64,000 nucleotides of DNA from Streptomyces daqingensis (GCF_014645895.1 NZ_BMMP01000027.1:1-64000); one strand, 5' to 3'. Shown: positions 52,490-61,302, counted from the first letter of the stretch. Numbers and translations: made by a program. The notes: a model not told the origin generated them from the letters alone.

Positions 52490-52529
52490 TTGCTCAGGGC
52501 AACCATAGTCCATTAGTTGCTGTACGCAA
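52490..52529. promoter_or_regulatory. Two TTGC-N5-GCAA operators upstream of marR
   Basis: TTGC-TCAGG-GCAA (52490-52502) and TTGC-TGTAC-GCAA (52517-52529) have identical arms and spacing, with starts 27 bp apart. They lie 19-58 bp upstream of the marR start, the usual place for MarR sites. Confidence 0.6.
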
Positions 52530-52617
52530 ATTAAATGAGCGAAACGGAAGCAAAGAATCGGCAAAGCGCCGGTGCCGGTGGGGGCGAGGAGAGTGGATCT
52601 TCAAGGTGGGGCGGGGG

Positions 52618-52646
52618 CTGACGGCCCTTCCCGGCTTCGCTAAGGT
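52618..52646 (+). promoter_or_regulatory. Promoter for a leaderless small-protein mRNA
   Basis: CTGACG (52618-52623), a 17-bp spacer and TAAGGT (52641-52646) fit the housekeeping consensus. The ATG at 52655 is only 8 nt past the -10, so the transcript would start at or next to the start codon. Confidence 0.5.
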
Positions 52647-52654
52647 CCTGCCTC

Positions 52655-52876
52655 ATGGCACACAACCCGCATGCACCGCAGGGCCCGGAGAACGCACAGG
52701 ATCCGGCCGGCAGCACGCAGATGTTCCGCGCCTTCGTCGAGGAGGAGGGCGGCCCCGGAGGAGCGCGGCGGTCCGCCCCGCAGGCGGCGTCGTCCGGCTC
52801 ACGGACGGGCCTCGTCCTCGGCATCGTCGCCGCGGTAGTGGTCATCGGTGCCGCGATCTGGCTCGCCATGGCCTGA
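52655..52876 (+). CDS. Tail-anchored small membrane protein, 73 aa
   Basis: The N-terminal 50 residues are hydrophilic and Gly/Pro/Ala-rich (AQDPAGSTQMFRAFVEEEGGPGG). One C-terminal helix, TGLVLGIVAAVVVIGAAIWLAMA, runs to the end, giving a tail-anchored topology. I recognise no family. A good leaderless promoter precedes it. Confidence 0.65.
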   Translation: MAHNPHAPQGPENAQDPAGSTQMFRAFVEEEGGPGGARRSAPQAASSGSRTGLVLGIVAAVVVIGAAIWLAMA

Positions 52877-53173
52877 CGGTCCGAAGGGCCGCACTTCACC
52901 GGCGCCCCTGCCGGGGCGCTGCCACCGGCGCTCAGCCGTCACCGGGTCGCGCGCGACCGTCCCGCCGTCCGGCGGGCCGCTCTTCACCGGGGCGCTCTCG
53001 ACGATGCCCCGGTCCGACGGGCCGGTCCGGCTGCGGACCGGCCGCGTGTGTGCGCCCCGGCCCGCGTCCCGCCGGTGACTCTTCCGCTCACTCCGGCGCG
53101 TACGCGGGCCGCCCGGAGGTCTCCGCGCGCCGTGGCCGGCACGACCGCGGAGATCCGAGGGGCACGCCCGGGG

Positions 53174-54040
53174 TCACTCCTCGGCGATCAGACCCTCGCG
53201 CAGCTGCGCGAGGGTGCGCGTCAGCAGCCGGGAGACGTGCATCTGCGAGATGCCGACCTCCTCGCCGATCTGGGACTGCGTCATGTTGGCGAAGAAGCGC
53301 AGCATGATGATCTGGCGTTCGCGCGACGGCAGTTTGGCCAGCAGCGGCTTCAGCGACTCCCGGTACTCGACGCCCTCCAGCGCCGCGTCCTCGTAGCCCA
53401 GCCGGTCCGCGAGGGAGCCCTCGCCGCCGTCCTCCTCCGTGGAGGGGGAGTCCAGCGAGGAGGCCGTGTAGGCGTTCCCCACGGCCAGCCCGTCGACGAC
53501 GTCCTCCTCGGAAACCCCGAGGGCCTGGGCGAGTTCGGGCACCGTCGGCGAGCGGTCCAGGGTCTGCGACAGCTCGTCGCTCGCCCTGGTGAGCGCCAGC
53601 CGCAGCTCCTGGAGGCGGCGGGGTACGCGCACCGACCAGGAGGTGTCGCGGAAGAAGCGCTTGATCTCGCCGACGACCGTCGGCATCGCGAACGTCGGGA
53701 ACTCCACGCCGCGCTCGGCGTCGAACCGGTCGATGGCCTTGATGAGGCCGATCGTGCCGACCTGGACGATGTCCTCCATCGGCTCGTTGCGGCTGCGGAA
53801 GCGCGCGGCGGCGTACCGCACGAGCGGCAGGTTGAGCTCGATGAGGGTGTCCCGCACGTAGGTCCGCTCCGCGCTGTCCTTGCCGAGCGTGGCCAGCCGC
53901 AGGAAGAGGGCGCGGGAGAGGGTGCGCGTGTCGAGGGCGGTGTCCTCTGCGGGCGCCTCGAGGGCTCCCATGGCGTCGACGTCGCCGGTCGCGGTCGTGT
54001 TCTCGGTGAGCACCTTCGAGCTGCCCAGTTCTACGGACAT
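53174..54040 (-). CDS. SigB/SigF-type RNA polymerase sigma factor (first of three)
   Basis: The 288-aa protein has sigma regions 2-4: ELNLPLVRYAAARFRSRNEPMEDIVQVGTIGLIKAIDRFDAERGVEFPTFAMPTVVGEIKRFFRD, then region 3 DELSQTLDRSPTVPELAQALG, and region 4 LPSRERQIIMLRFFANMTQSQIGEEVGISQMHVSRLLTRTLAQL. It belongs to the stress/differentiation SigB-F-G group, normally held by anti-sigma kinases and freed by PP2C-phosphatase partner switching. No anti-sigma gene adjoins it. ATG 54040 has AAGGGGGTG upstream; the longer open frame to 54196 is not used. Confidence 0.92.
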   Translation of the reverse strand: MSVELGSSKVLTENTTATGDVDAMGALEAPAEDTALDTRTLSRALFLRLATLGKDSAERTYVRDTLIELNLPLVRYAAARFRSRNEPMEDIVQVGTIGLIKAIDRFDAERGVEFPTFAMPTVVGEIKRFFRDTSWSVRVPRRLQELRLALTRASDELSQTLDRSPTVPELAQALGVSEEDVVDGLAVGNAYTASSLDSPSTEEDGGEGSLADRLGYEDAALEGVEYRESLKPLLAKLPSRERQIIMLRFFANMTQSQIGEEVGISQMHVSRLLTRTLAQLREGLIAEE

Positions 54041-54107
54041 GCCACCCCCTTGAGGTCGCGGACGGGTCGCAGCGGCACCCTCGTTCGAGGGAGGCACCTC
54101 CCCCTGC

Positions 54108-54133
54108 ATACCGGAAGCGCCGTTGCGGCAAAC
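54108..54133 (-). promoter_or_regulatory. Candidate SigB-type promoter of the sigma gene at 53174
   Basis: On the minus strand GTTT, 16 nt and CGGTAT fit GNNT-N14-16-GGGTAY with one mismatch, about 68 nt upstream of the start codon. This suggests autoregulation or cross-regulation by a SigB-type factor. Confidence 0.4.
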
Positions 54134-54238
54134 GCAGCTCTTGCAGAATGTCACAAGTAGGCAACGCGACGTAGCCTCATGTCGATAAAACTGCACAGCG
54201 AAGGCAGTTGAGTCCTCGTTACGTACGTCTCTGCCCGG

Positions 54239-55030
54239 TTATGCCTCGATACGGTTCGCCGCGCGAAGCCGCGCGAAGCTCCGGGACAGAAGCCGCGAGA
54301 CGTGCATCTGGGACACACCCAGCTCGGCGCTGATCTGTGACTGCGTCAGGTTCCGGTAGTAGCGCAGCAGCAGGATCCGCTGCTCGCGCTCGGGGAGTTG
54401 GACGAGCAGGTGCCGGACGAGATCGCGGTGCTCGACCCCGTCCAGCTCCGGGTCCTCGTATCCGAGCCGGTCCAGCAGCCCCGGCAGGCCGTCCTCGCGT
54501 TCCTGCGCCGCCTCCAACGACGTTGCGCGGTACGAGCGTCCCGCCTCGATGCACGCCAGGACGTCCTCCTCGGCGAGCTTCAGCCGCTCCGCGATCTCGG
54601 CCGTGGTGGGCGAGCGCCCGAAAGCGGTGGTCAGGTCCTCCGTCGCGCTGCTGACCTGCACCCACATCTCGTGCAGCCGCCTGGGGACGTGCACGGTGCG
54701 GACGTTGTCGCGGAAGTAGCGCCGGATCTCACCGATGATCGTCGGCATGGCGAAGGTCGGGAACTGCACTCCCCGCTCGGAGTCGAAGCGGTCGATGGCG
54801 TTGATGAGGCCGATGGTGCCGACCTGGACGACGTCCTCCATCGGCTCGTTGCGGCTGCGGAAGCGGGCTGCCACGTACCGCACCAGCGGCAGGTTCGCCT
54901 CGATGAGCGCGGTGCGCACCCGCTCATGGCCGGCGGTGCCGGGCTTCTGCCCGGCCAGCTGCTCGAAGAGCTCCTGGGTCAGCGCCCGGGCCTCCGCGCT
55001 GCGGCTCTCGCGGGTCTGGGTCGCCGCCAC
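54239..55030 (-). CDS. SigB/SigF-type RNA polymerase sigma factor (second of three)
   Basis: The 263-aa product is a close paralogue of its neighbour: EANLPLVRYVAARFRSRNEPMEDVVQVGTIGLINAIDRFDSERGVQFPTFAMPTIIGEIRRYFRD, and LPEREQRILLLRYYRNLTQSQISAELGVSQMHVSRLLSRSFARL. Region 2 is nearly identical to that of the 53174 gene, while region 3 and the N-terminus differ. Start is GTG 55028-55030, preceded by AGGTGGTGG. The two genes are in tandem, 198 bp apart, suggesting duplication. Confidence 0.92.
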   Translation of the reverse strand: MAATQTRESRSAEARALTQELFEQLAGQKPGTAGHERVRTALIEANLPLVRYVAARFRSRNEPMEDVVQVGTIGLINAIDRFDSERGVQFPTFAMPTIIGEIRRYFRDNVRTVHVPRRLHEMWVQVSSATEDLTTAFGRSPTTAEIAERLKLAEEDVLACIEAGRSYRATSLEAAQEREDGLPGLLDRLGYEDPELDGVEHRDLVRHLLVQLPEREQRILLLRYYRNLTQSQISAELGVSQMHVSRLLSRSFARLRAANRIEA

Positions 55031-55316
55031 TCAGCCACCACCTATTCAAGGTCCGGGTCTGTTGCTCGATGCATCGGCCAAAAGCGGTCATAGCATCACA
55101 AGACATGTGCAACGTGTGCAAGCACCGTAAATGGCCGTGTTGATGGTGAGTTGAGAAGCGCGAGAGGCCTCCGGCTGCTGGTGGCGGAGGCTGTGCGGAG
55201 GGCCGCGGCAGTGGCCGCGGACGGCGTTCGGCCCCCGCACCGGTGAAGCGCGAGGGCCGACTGCCGAGTACGCCGGCGCTCTCGCGGAACCTCGCGGGAG
55301 GGCGGCGAGAACCGAA

Positions 55317-55481
55317 CTAGTTGACGAGTTCCGTCATGAAGTGGCCCACGCCCTGCGCGGCGCTCGATATGCCCTCGAAGCCGATCTGGACGAGGTCGGC
55401 GGCCCGGGCTGGAGACGTGATGATCGTATAGAGCGCGAAGACCACCACCACGTAGAGCATGATCTTCTTCGCCTGCACCAT
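55317..55481 (-). CDS. Tiny conserved exported or membrane protein, 54 aa
   Basis: The peptide begins with a basic stretch and a hydrophobic helix (KKIMLYVVVVFALYTIITSPARA), then an amphipathic segment ADLVQIGFEGISSAAQGVGHFMTELVN. This two-part layout is seen in many actinobacterial small proteins of unknown role. The start ATG 55481 has a perfect AGGAGG 8 nt upstream; the frame extends much further but without coding character. It lies among stress sigma genes. Confidence 0.75.
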   Translation of the reverse strand: MVQAKKIMLYVVVVFALYTIITSPARAADLVQIGFEGISSAAQGVGHFMTELVN

Positions 55482-55908
55482 CCTGTGCCTCCTGCGGCTG
55501 CCTGACGTCCCCGATCGCAGTCGGGTGAGTCTAACCACCGGCACCGCCTGCATGATCCGTGCGAACGGCCCCAAATGGGCCGCAACCAGGGCTCTTTGAC
55601 GAGGTTCGCCACCACTTTTGCCCCTCCCCCTCACCGTGTGGTTCCCGCCGCGCACACACGCACCGGCAGGGCCGGCGCAGTGCGCCGCGGCGCCCGGCGG
55701 ACAGCACGCCCGGCCCCGGAACCGGCCTCGGAACCGGCCTCCGAAACGACTTGGTTTGACGGGCGGAAGCCAGGACAAACGGGAGGCCAGTGCTTCGGAA
55801 AGCAGGCACAGCGCGGGAGTCGGCAGCCCTTCACCGGCTGGCTTCCACGGCTGCGTCGACACCCGCGCCATCCGACTGGCTGTGCAATCGCGGGAGGTAA
55901 GCACCCTC
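55482..55908. other. 427-bp divergent intergenic region
   Basis: This lies between the tiny exported-protein gene (minus) and the third sigma gene (plus). A CGGCCC/GGGCCG mini-hairpin (55566-55582) falls in the leader of the minus-strand gene. No SigB-type promoter was found for the sigma gene. Confidence 0.45.
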
Positions 55909-56730
55909 ATGAGCGCCGTTCGACTCCAAGGGCGTAGCAGGCACCCCCATCACGACGCTCCGGAGACCGCCGGCGACTTCGAGCGCCTGGCCCGTCTCGG
56001 TCCGGGACCGGAAGCCGACGAACTGCGCGAGCGCCTCGTCGCGGCGTGGCTGCCGATGGCGCACCGCCTCGCCCGGAAGTTCCGCAACCGGGGCGAGTCG
56101 CTGGAGGACCTGGAGCAGGTGGCCGCGCTGGGCCTCTTCAAGGCGGTCGACCGGTACGACCCCGCGGCGGGCTCCGCCTTCGAAAGCTTCGCGATCCCGA
56201 CCATCACGGGCGAGCTCAAGCGGCACTTCCGCGACCACACCTGGGACGTCCACGTCCCCCGCCGCGTGCAGGAGCTGCGCAACCGGGTGCGCACCGCCAT
56301 CGCCACGCTGAGCAGCTCCCTCGGCCGGTCGCCGACCGTCGCACAGCTCGCGGAGGAGTGCGGGCTGTGCGAGGAGGACGTGCAGCTGGGCATGGATGCC
56401 CTCGGCAGCTACAGGTCGCTCTCGCTGGACGCGCCGATCGGTGACGGCGACGACGGCTACGCCCTGCTCGACTGCGTCGGCTCCACCGACCCCGGCTTCG
56501 ATCTGGTCCTCTCCCGAGAGGCCGTCAAGCCCCACCTCCACAGCCTTCCCGAACGCGAGCGCCAGATCCTCTACCTGCGCTTCTTCAGCGGATGGACGCA
56601 GTCGCGGATCGCGGCGCACCTCGGTCTGTCGCAGATGCACGTCTCCCGGCTGATCTCGGGAACGTGCGAACGTCTGCGCCGGGACGTGGAGAGCGACCGG
56701 CAGCCTGAGCTCTCGCTGGCCGCGGCCTGA
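55909..56730 (+). CDS. SigB/SigF-type RNA polymerase sigma factor (third of three)
   Basis: The 273-aa protein is more divergent: LVAAWLPMAHRLARKFRNRGESLEDLEQVAALGLFKAVDRYDPAAGSAFESFAIPTITGELKRHFRDHTWDVHVPRRVQELRNRV, then LPERERQILYLRFFSGWTQSRIAAHLGLSQMHVSRLISGTCERL. The region 2 motif RGESLEDLEQVA differs from RNEPMEDIVQVG in the two other copies. ATG 55909 has CGGGAGG upstream. It is followed by a strong terminator, then by the PP2C phosphatase gene on the same strand. Confidence 0.92.
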   Translation: MSAVRLQGRSRHPHHDAPETAGDFERLARLGPGPEADELRERLVAAWLPMAHRLARKFRNRGESLEDLEQVAALGLFKAVDRYDPAAGSAFESFAIPTITGELKRHFRDHTWDVHVPRRVQELRNRVRTAIATLSSSLGRSPTVAQLAEECGLCEEDVQLGMDALGSYRSLSLDAPIGDGDDGYALLDCVGSTDPGFDLVLSREAVKPHLHSLPERERQILYLRFFSGWTQSRIAAHLGLSQMHVSRLISGTCERLRRDVESDRQPELSLAAA

Positions 56731-56781
56731 CACACCGCACAGCCTGACAACCGCGACGGACGGAACGAGACGGACGGAACG

Positions 56782-56810
56782 AGGGGCGTGCCCGAACCGG
56801 GCACGCCCCT
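56782..56810 (+). terminator. Perfect 13-bp-stem terminator with U-rich tail
   Basis: AGGGGCGTGCCCG and CGGGCACGCCCCT flank a 3-nt loop, followed by TTCTTTCT, a classical intrinsic terminator 52 bp after the sigma gene stop. Confidence 0.9.
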
Positions 56811-56966
56811 TCTTTCTGACTCGTGACCGTCACTGTCCCCGTGCGCCCCCGGAAGCGCCGGTCCGCGGGCCGCTTCCCGCACGTCCGGCAACGGCCGAGA
56901 TCTCGTGATCTGCCGCACAGGCACCGGTCCCCGGCCTGCGGCGGAACACTTCCCAGCCGCATACGC

Positions 56967-56990
56967 GTTTGGACTCAACCCGCGGGGTAC
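56967..56990 (+). promoter_or_regulatory. SigB-type promoter of the PP2C phosphatase gene
   Basis: GTTT, a 14-nt spacer and GGGTAC match the Streptomyces SigB consensus GNNT-N14-16-GGGTAY exactly. It lies about 120 bp upstream of the phosphatase start. Confidence 0.6.
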
Positions 56991-57112
56991 ACAGGGTGGG
57001 TTCGCCGTTCACCTGGCGACGTCCGCCTGCCCGCTTGCGGTCCTCGCGACCGGGGGACATATCAATGAGGTGTGCAAGAGTGGCGGCCAGTGGAAGGCGG
57101 AGCTGAGGAGGC

Positions 57113-58864
57113 ATGCGCGTGAGCGGTTCCGGCGCCGAAAGACCGACAGGGCACAGCCCTCAGCCGCTCCGGGGGCTGGGCGCCGCCCTGGACGTCGCCA
57201 TGTACGTCCTGGACGCCCAAGGACGCATTGTCGACGCCAACGCCCAGGCCGAGAAGCTGCTGGCCCGCTCCGCCGAGGAACTCGTCGATCAGGACGCCCA
57301 CGACCTGCTCCGCCGCAACAGCCGCGGGGAGACGGTCCCGCGCGCCCAGTGCTCGCTGATGCAGGCCTTCCTCACCAACCGCACCGCGCACGGCGCGCAG
57401 GACTGGTTCGAACGCGGGGACGGGTCCCTGCTGGAGCTCTCCTGGACGGTCACCCCCTGCCGTATCGGCGAAGACGCTCAGGGCGCCGTCGTCCTCATCC
57501 ACAAGGAGCGCCCCGACACCTCCACGATCACCGCGGCACAGGACGACTTCCCCTCCACCCCCCTCACCGAACTCGACCGCCTGGCGCTCCTCGCCGAGAC
57601 GACCACGACGCTGACCTCGACGCTGGACGTCGACGACGCGCTGGACCGGCTCGTGCGGCTCGTGGTGCCGCTGCTCGCGGACTGGGCCGTCATCGACCTG
57701 ATCACCGAGGGAGGCGACGTCCGGCGGATCGCGGTGTACCACTACGAGGACGGCTCCCTCGTCCGCAAGGAGAGCCTCGAAGGGCGGATGCCGCCCGTCC
57801 CCCAGGAATCGTCGATGCCGCTCTCCCGAGCGCTGCGCGGGGTCTCCGCCACGGTCGCCGGACCGCAGACGTACCAGGGCCCGCCCGACTCCAGGGTCGC
57901 GGTGGTGCAGCGGGAGATGTTCGAGGCGACCGGTATCCACTCGGCCGCCATCGCACCGTTCCGCGGCCCGCGGGAGGTGCTGGGCGCCCTGACACTGGGC
58001 CGCGCGGACAGGGCCGGGGAGTTCGACGCGGGCGAGCTGTCCCTTCTGGAGGACATAACCCGCCGCGCCGGACTCGCCCTCTCCAACGCCCACTTGTACC
58101 AGCAGCAGCGCCGCGTCTCGGAGACGATGCAGCGGCATCTGCTGCCCCAGCTCCCCAGCGTGACGGGCGTGGAGATGACGGCGCGGTACCTCGCCGCGCC
58201 GAACGCCTCGCAGGTGGGCGGCGACTGGTACGACGCGTTCGTGCTGCCGGACGGCCCCACGGCCCTCGTCATCGGCGACGTCGTCGGCCACGACCTCGAC
58301 GCCGCGGCGGGCATGGCGCAGGTGCGCAACATGCTGCGGGCCCTCGCCTGGTCCCACCAGGAACGTCCCGCCGCGATCCTCGAACGGCTGGACCGTGCGC
58401 TGCTGCACCTGACCGACATATCGATGGCCACGATCGTCTTCGCCCACGTCGAGGGCACCGACGACGGGCAGTGGCTGCTGCGCTGGACCAACGCCGGCCA
58501 TCCTCCGCCACTCCTCGTGACGCCCGACGGCGAGGCGCGCTTCCTCGAGTACGGACACGGCATCCTGCTCGGCACCGGCGTGGCTCCCGACCGCAACGAC
58601 GCCGTCATCACGCTCCCCCCGCTGTCCACCGTGGTGTTCTACACGGACGGACTGGTCGAGTCGCCGGGGGAGTCCATCGACGTCGGACTCGCCAAGCTGC
58701 GGGAGCACGCGTTGGCGCTTGCGCAGGGCCCCCTGGGCGTCCTCTGCGACCGGCTCCTGGAGAGCGTCCGCCCGGACGACAACAGCGACGACGTCGCGAT
58801 GCTCGCCTTCCGGGTGCCCGCCGCGCCCTCAGCGGACGGCGCGAAGCCCGCTCTGGCCGTGTGA
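57113..58864 (+). CDS. PAS-GAF-PP2C (SpoIIE-type) serine phosphatase
   Basis: The 583-aa cytoplasmic protein has PAS (about 20-130: YVLDAQGRIVDANAQAEKLLARSAEEL), GAF (about 155-330: DRLALLAETTTTLTSTLDVDDALDRLV) and PP2C-type phosphatase (about 340-575). The phosphatase has the metal motifs GGDWYDAFVLPDG, VIGDVVGHDLDAAAGMAQVR, FYTDGLVE and PDDNSDDVAML. Such enzymes dephosphorylate anti-anti-sigma factors and so free SigB-type factors. Three such sigma genes lie directly upstream. GGAGG is close to ATG 57113; GTG 57119 has better spacing. Confidence 0.92.
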   Translation: MRVSGSGAERPTGHSPQPLRGLGAALDVAMYVLDAQGRIVDANAQAEKLLARSAEELVDQDAHDLLRRNSRGETVPRAQCSLMQAFLTNRTAHGAQDWFERGDGSLLELSWTVTPCRIGEDAQGAVVLIHKERPDTSTITAAQDDFPSTPLTELDRLALLAETTTTLTSTLDVDDALDRLVRLVVPLLADWAVIDLITEGGDVRRIAVYHYEDGSLVRKESLEGRMPPVPQESSMPLSRALRGVSATVAGPQTYQGPPDSRVAVVQREMFEATGIHSAAIAPFRGPREVLGALTLGRADRAGEFDAGELSLLEDITRRAGLALSNAHLYQQQRRVSETMQRHLLPQLPSVTGVEMTARYLAAPNASQVGGDWYDAFVLPDGPTALVIGDVVGHDLDAAAGMAQVRNMLRALAWSHQERPAAILERLDRALLHLTDISMATIVFAHVEGTDDGQWLLRWTNAGHPPPLLVTPDGEARFLEYGHGILLGTGVAPDRNDAVITLPPLSTVVFYTDGLVESPGESIDVGLAKLREHALALAQGPLGVLCDRLLESVRPDDNSDDVAMLAFRVPAAPSADGAKPALAV

Positions 58865-59283
58865 GACCGTGCCCGAGCGGCCCGCCCCGTCGCACTGTGC
58901 GGCGCGGAGGCACCAGGCGTACCCGCACGCCGTCCGCGGCCGGCCCGCAGGTACTTCCTCACTGCCTGTCTGCCGAAGCAGCGGGGCAGTCCTCTGAGTA
59001 ACCGCGCTGCGCGGACGTACACGTCCCGTCGCACTTCCGTGCGTCCCCGGGCGGACCTTCGGCCATGCCCGGACGGATTCCCGGCCGCGTGCCCGAGCGG
59101 ACTCCCGGCCTCCGCCCGGCGGGACTCCGGGCCTCCTCATGCGGGCGCCGTCGTGCGTTCCGAGCGGATCGCCCGGGACGTCCGAGCAGGTCTCGACGGC
59201 GTCCCGAGCGGCCTCCCTCGTCGCCCTGCGCGCGGGACGCCCTGACGGCCACGTGGCGCGGAAGGCGTCACGCCGATCCTGGC
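58865..59283. other. 419-bp intergenic region with degenerate repeats
   Basis: No gene is supported. The region contains four degenerate 22-24-bp units at 59045-59136. It separates the convergent phosphatase and PLD-like genes. Confidence 0.5.
59045..59136. repeat. Four degenerate 22-24-bp tandem units
   Basis: Units start at about 59045, 59067, 59091 and 59114 with the core GCCCGG-N-CGGA-N-TCCCGGCC. Divergence between units suggests an old duplication. Confidence 0.5.
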
Positions 59284-60111
59284 TCAGGCCTGAGCCGTGA
59301 GCCCGGGGGCGGGAGCCGCGCCGTCCGGGTTCCAGTCCTCGGAGCGGGCGAGCAGCTGCACCATGAACTGGCGGGCGGTCTCCAGCAGTCCGCGGTCGTC
59401 GAGCCACAGCCCGAACTCGAGATCCGCCCTGGAGCGCGCGGTGCCGTTGGCGCTGCCCAGCCACAGCCTGTGCGGGGTGAACTCGGCGACGTCGGCGGCC
59501 TTGCCCAGCGTCGCCTCGTCGTGCCACCAGAGCTCGCCGACCATCAGCATCTTCGTGTGGAGTGCGGGCGCGGCGCCGTCCCCCTCGTCCTCCCCCGAGG
59601 CGCCCCCGAGCGTGCGCAGCGCGGACAGCCGTACGTCCGCCATGGGGCTCGCCGGCCCGGCGACGGGTGGCCTGCCCTTGGCCGCGAGCGCGAGGCCGGG
59701 CAGGCCCGGGAGCGCGCCGGCCGGAAAGCCGGCGCTGCGCTTGGCGGCGTCCCGCAGCAGCTCCACCTGGGTGGGCAGGGCGTGCGGCTCGTCACGGATC
59801 ACCACGCAGGCGGCCGGATATCCGGCGATGCGCTCCACGAGCTCCTCGTCGTCCAGCCGGTGGAAGGCGCCGAGCAGGGCGGGCCCCAGGCTCCGCGACC
59901 GGTACGGCTGCCGCTCCAGGCCGGCGCGGTACTCGTCGATGCCGTCGACGAGTCCGCTCAGGACCCCGGTGCCGAACATGCCGCGGTACGCGCTTCCTCG
60001 GGGGGACCGCTTGTCGAACCCGCTCGAGAACACTGCACTCAATTCCGCCCCCTGCGCCTTCAGACCGCCCCACAGGTTCCCAGGATCGACAGGATCACGT
60101 GCGGGCGCCAC
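59284..60111 (-). CDS. PLD-like (single HxK motif) protein
   Basis: The 275-aa product has a C-terminal half-site of the phospholipase D superfamily: ALHTKMLMVGELWWHDEA followed after about 20 residues by RLWLGSANGTARSRADLEFGLWLDD (H-x-K and GSxN). The N-terminal part (LSGLVDGIDEYRAGLERQPYRSRSLGP) contains no second HxK motif, so an active enzyme would need a dimer. Its N-terminus may be incomplete relative to full-length family members. It has no signal peptide. Substrate (phospholipid or nucleic acid) is unknown. Confidence 0.75.
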   Translation of the reverse strand: MAPARDPVDPGNLWGGLKAQGAELSAVFSSGFDKRSPRGSAYRGMFGTGVLSGLVDGIDEYRAGLERQPYRSRSLGPALLGAFHRLDDEELVERIAGYPAACVVIRDEPHALPTQVELLRDAAKRSAGFPAGALPGLPGLALAAKGRPPVAGPASPMADVRLSALRTLGGASGEDEGDGAAPALHTKMLMVGELWWHDEATLGKAADVAEFTPHRLWLGSANGTARSRADLEFGLWLDDRGLLETARQFMVQLLARSEDWNPDGAAPAPGLTAQA

Positions 60112-60375
60112 GGCACGCCAGGTACCCGGGGACAGTCAACTGGGTTCATTCTTCCGGACTTTGAGCACGCTGCCGACCAGCCTGCGGGTCGGCCCGAGGA
60201 GTGCACCGCGGAGCGTGCCGCTGAGCGCGTTCCCGGCGGGCGGGCACGGCGGCCGCCGCGTGCAGCCGGACGGAGACGAACGAGGCCGGCCTCCGTCCCC
60301 GGATATTCGGTGGCCTCCCGGAGCTCCGGGAGGCACTCTGGCGGCGCCATGCCAGGACCGAGGGGGAGAGCAGCT

Positions 60376-61302
60376 GTGCCAGACGTACGGGCCCACCGCG
60401 TACCGGGACCGGCAGGGGAGATCGCAGTCACCGACCACGGCGGCGACGGCCCGGACGCGGTCCTCTGCCACGGAGCGAACCGCACCCTGCTCGACTGGGA
60501 GAAGCTGCTGCCGCACCTGACCGGCCTGCGCCTCGTCTCCTACGACCTGCGCGGCCACGGCCGTTCCGACGCACCGCCGGACGGGGACTACGGCTGGGAC
60601 GCCCACCTCGCCGACCTCGACGCCGTCTGCGAAGCACTCGCCCTGGACGACCCGCGCGTGATCGGTCACTCCCTGGGCGGCGTGATCGCGCTGTGCCACG
60701 GCCGGCGGCGTCCGGACGGTCCCGGCGTGGTCGATCTCGACGGCTTCGGCGGAGGCCGTCCCGAGCTCTACCCGGGCCTCGACGCCGAGACCGTCGCGGA
60801 GCGGCGCGCGGAGCAGCTCGCCGTCTACTCGGCGGCGCTCAAGCCGGAGATCCTCGACGCCGGCCAGGCGGGTCTCGTCCTGGCACGGGCCCGGCGGGCC
60901 GCGGACGCGCTCGGCCTGGACGCGGAGCTGGAGGAAGCCGGAGCCCGGCGTTCCCTCCGGCCGCTGGAGGACGGGCGCCTCCTGCGCAGGCCCGGCGCGT
61001 CGGCGCAGAAGGAGCTGATGCGCCCGCTGGAGGGCTGGGACACCTTCACCGCGGTGCGCGAGACGTCCTGTCCGGTGCTCCTCGTGCAGGGCGGGCAGAG
61101 ACCGCAGTTGTCCGGACTGCCCGCGCCCTTCCGGGAGTTGAACGAGGCGTTGGCGGAGGGCGTACGGCGGGGGCTCGCATCGCTGCGGGAGGAGGCCAGG
61201 CCGGGTTTGCGTATCACGAAGGTCCCGGGGGCCGGGCACATGCTGCACCTCCAGGCGCCCGGGGAAGTGGGCCGACTCGTACGGGAGTTCCTCGTGCCGT
61301 GA
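60376..61302 (+). CDS. Alpha/beta hydrolase
   Basis: The 308-aa product has the fold's landmarks: DAVLCHGANRTLLDWEKLLPHL (oxyanion HG), RLVSYDLRGHGRSD, nucleophile elbow VIGHSLGGVIAL (Ser), and a final PGAGHMLHLQAPGEV (His). The acid is probably in VLLVQGGQRPQ or DLDGFGG. It has no signal peptide. The GTG at 60376 is chosen because AGGGGGAGAG lies 6 nt upstream; an in-frame ATG at 60349 is less well placed. Reaction unknown (ester, lactone or epoxide). Confidence 0.88.
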   Translation: MPDVRAHRVPGPAGEIAVTDHGGDGPDAVLCHGANRTLLDWEKLLPHLTGLRLVSYDLRGHGRSDAPPDGDYGWDAHLADLDAVCEALALDDPRVIGHSLGGVIALCHGRRRPDGPGVVDLDGFGGGRPELYPGLDAETVAERRAEQLAVYSAALKPEILDAGQAGLVLARARRAADALGLDAELEEAGARRSLRPLEDGRLLRRPGASAQKELMRPLEGWDTFTAVRETSCPVLLVQGGQRPQLSGLPAPFRELNEALAEGVRRGLASLREEARPGLRITKVPGAGHMLHLQAPGEVGRLVREFLVP

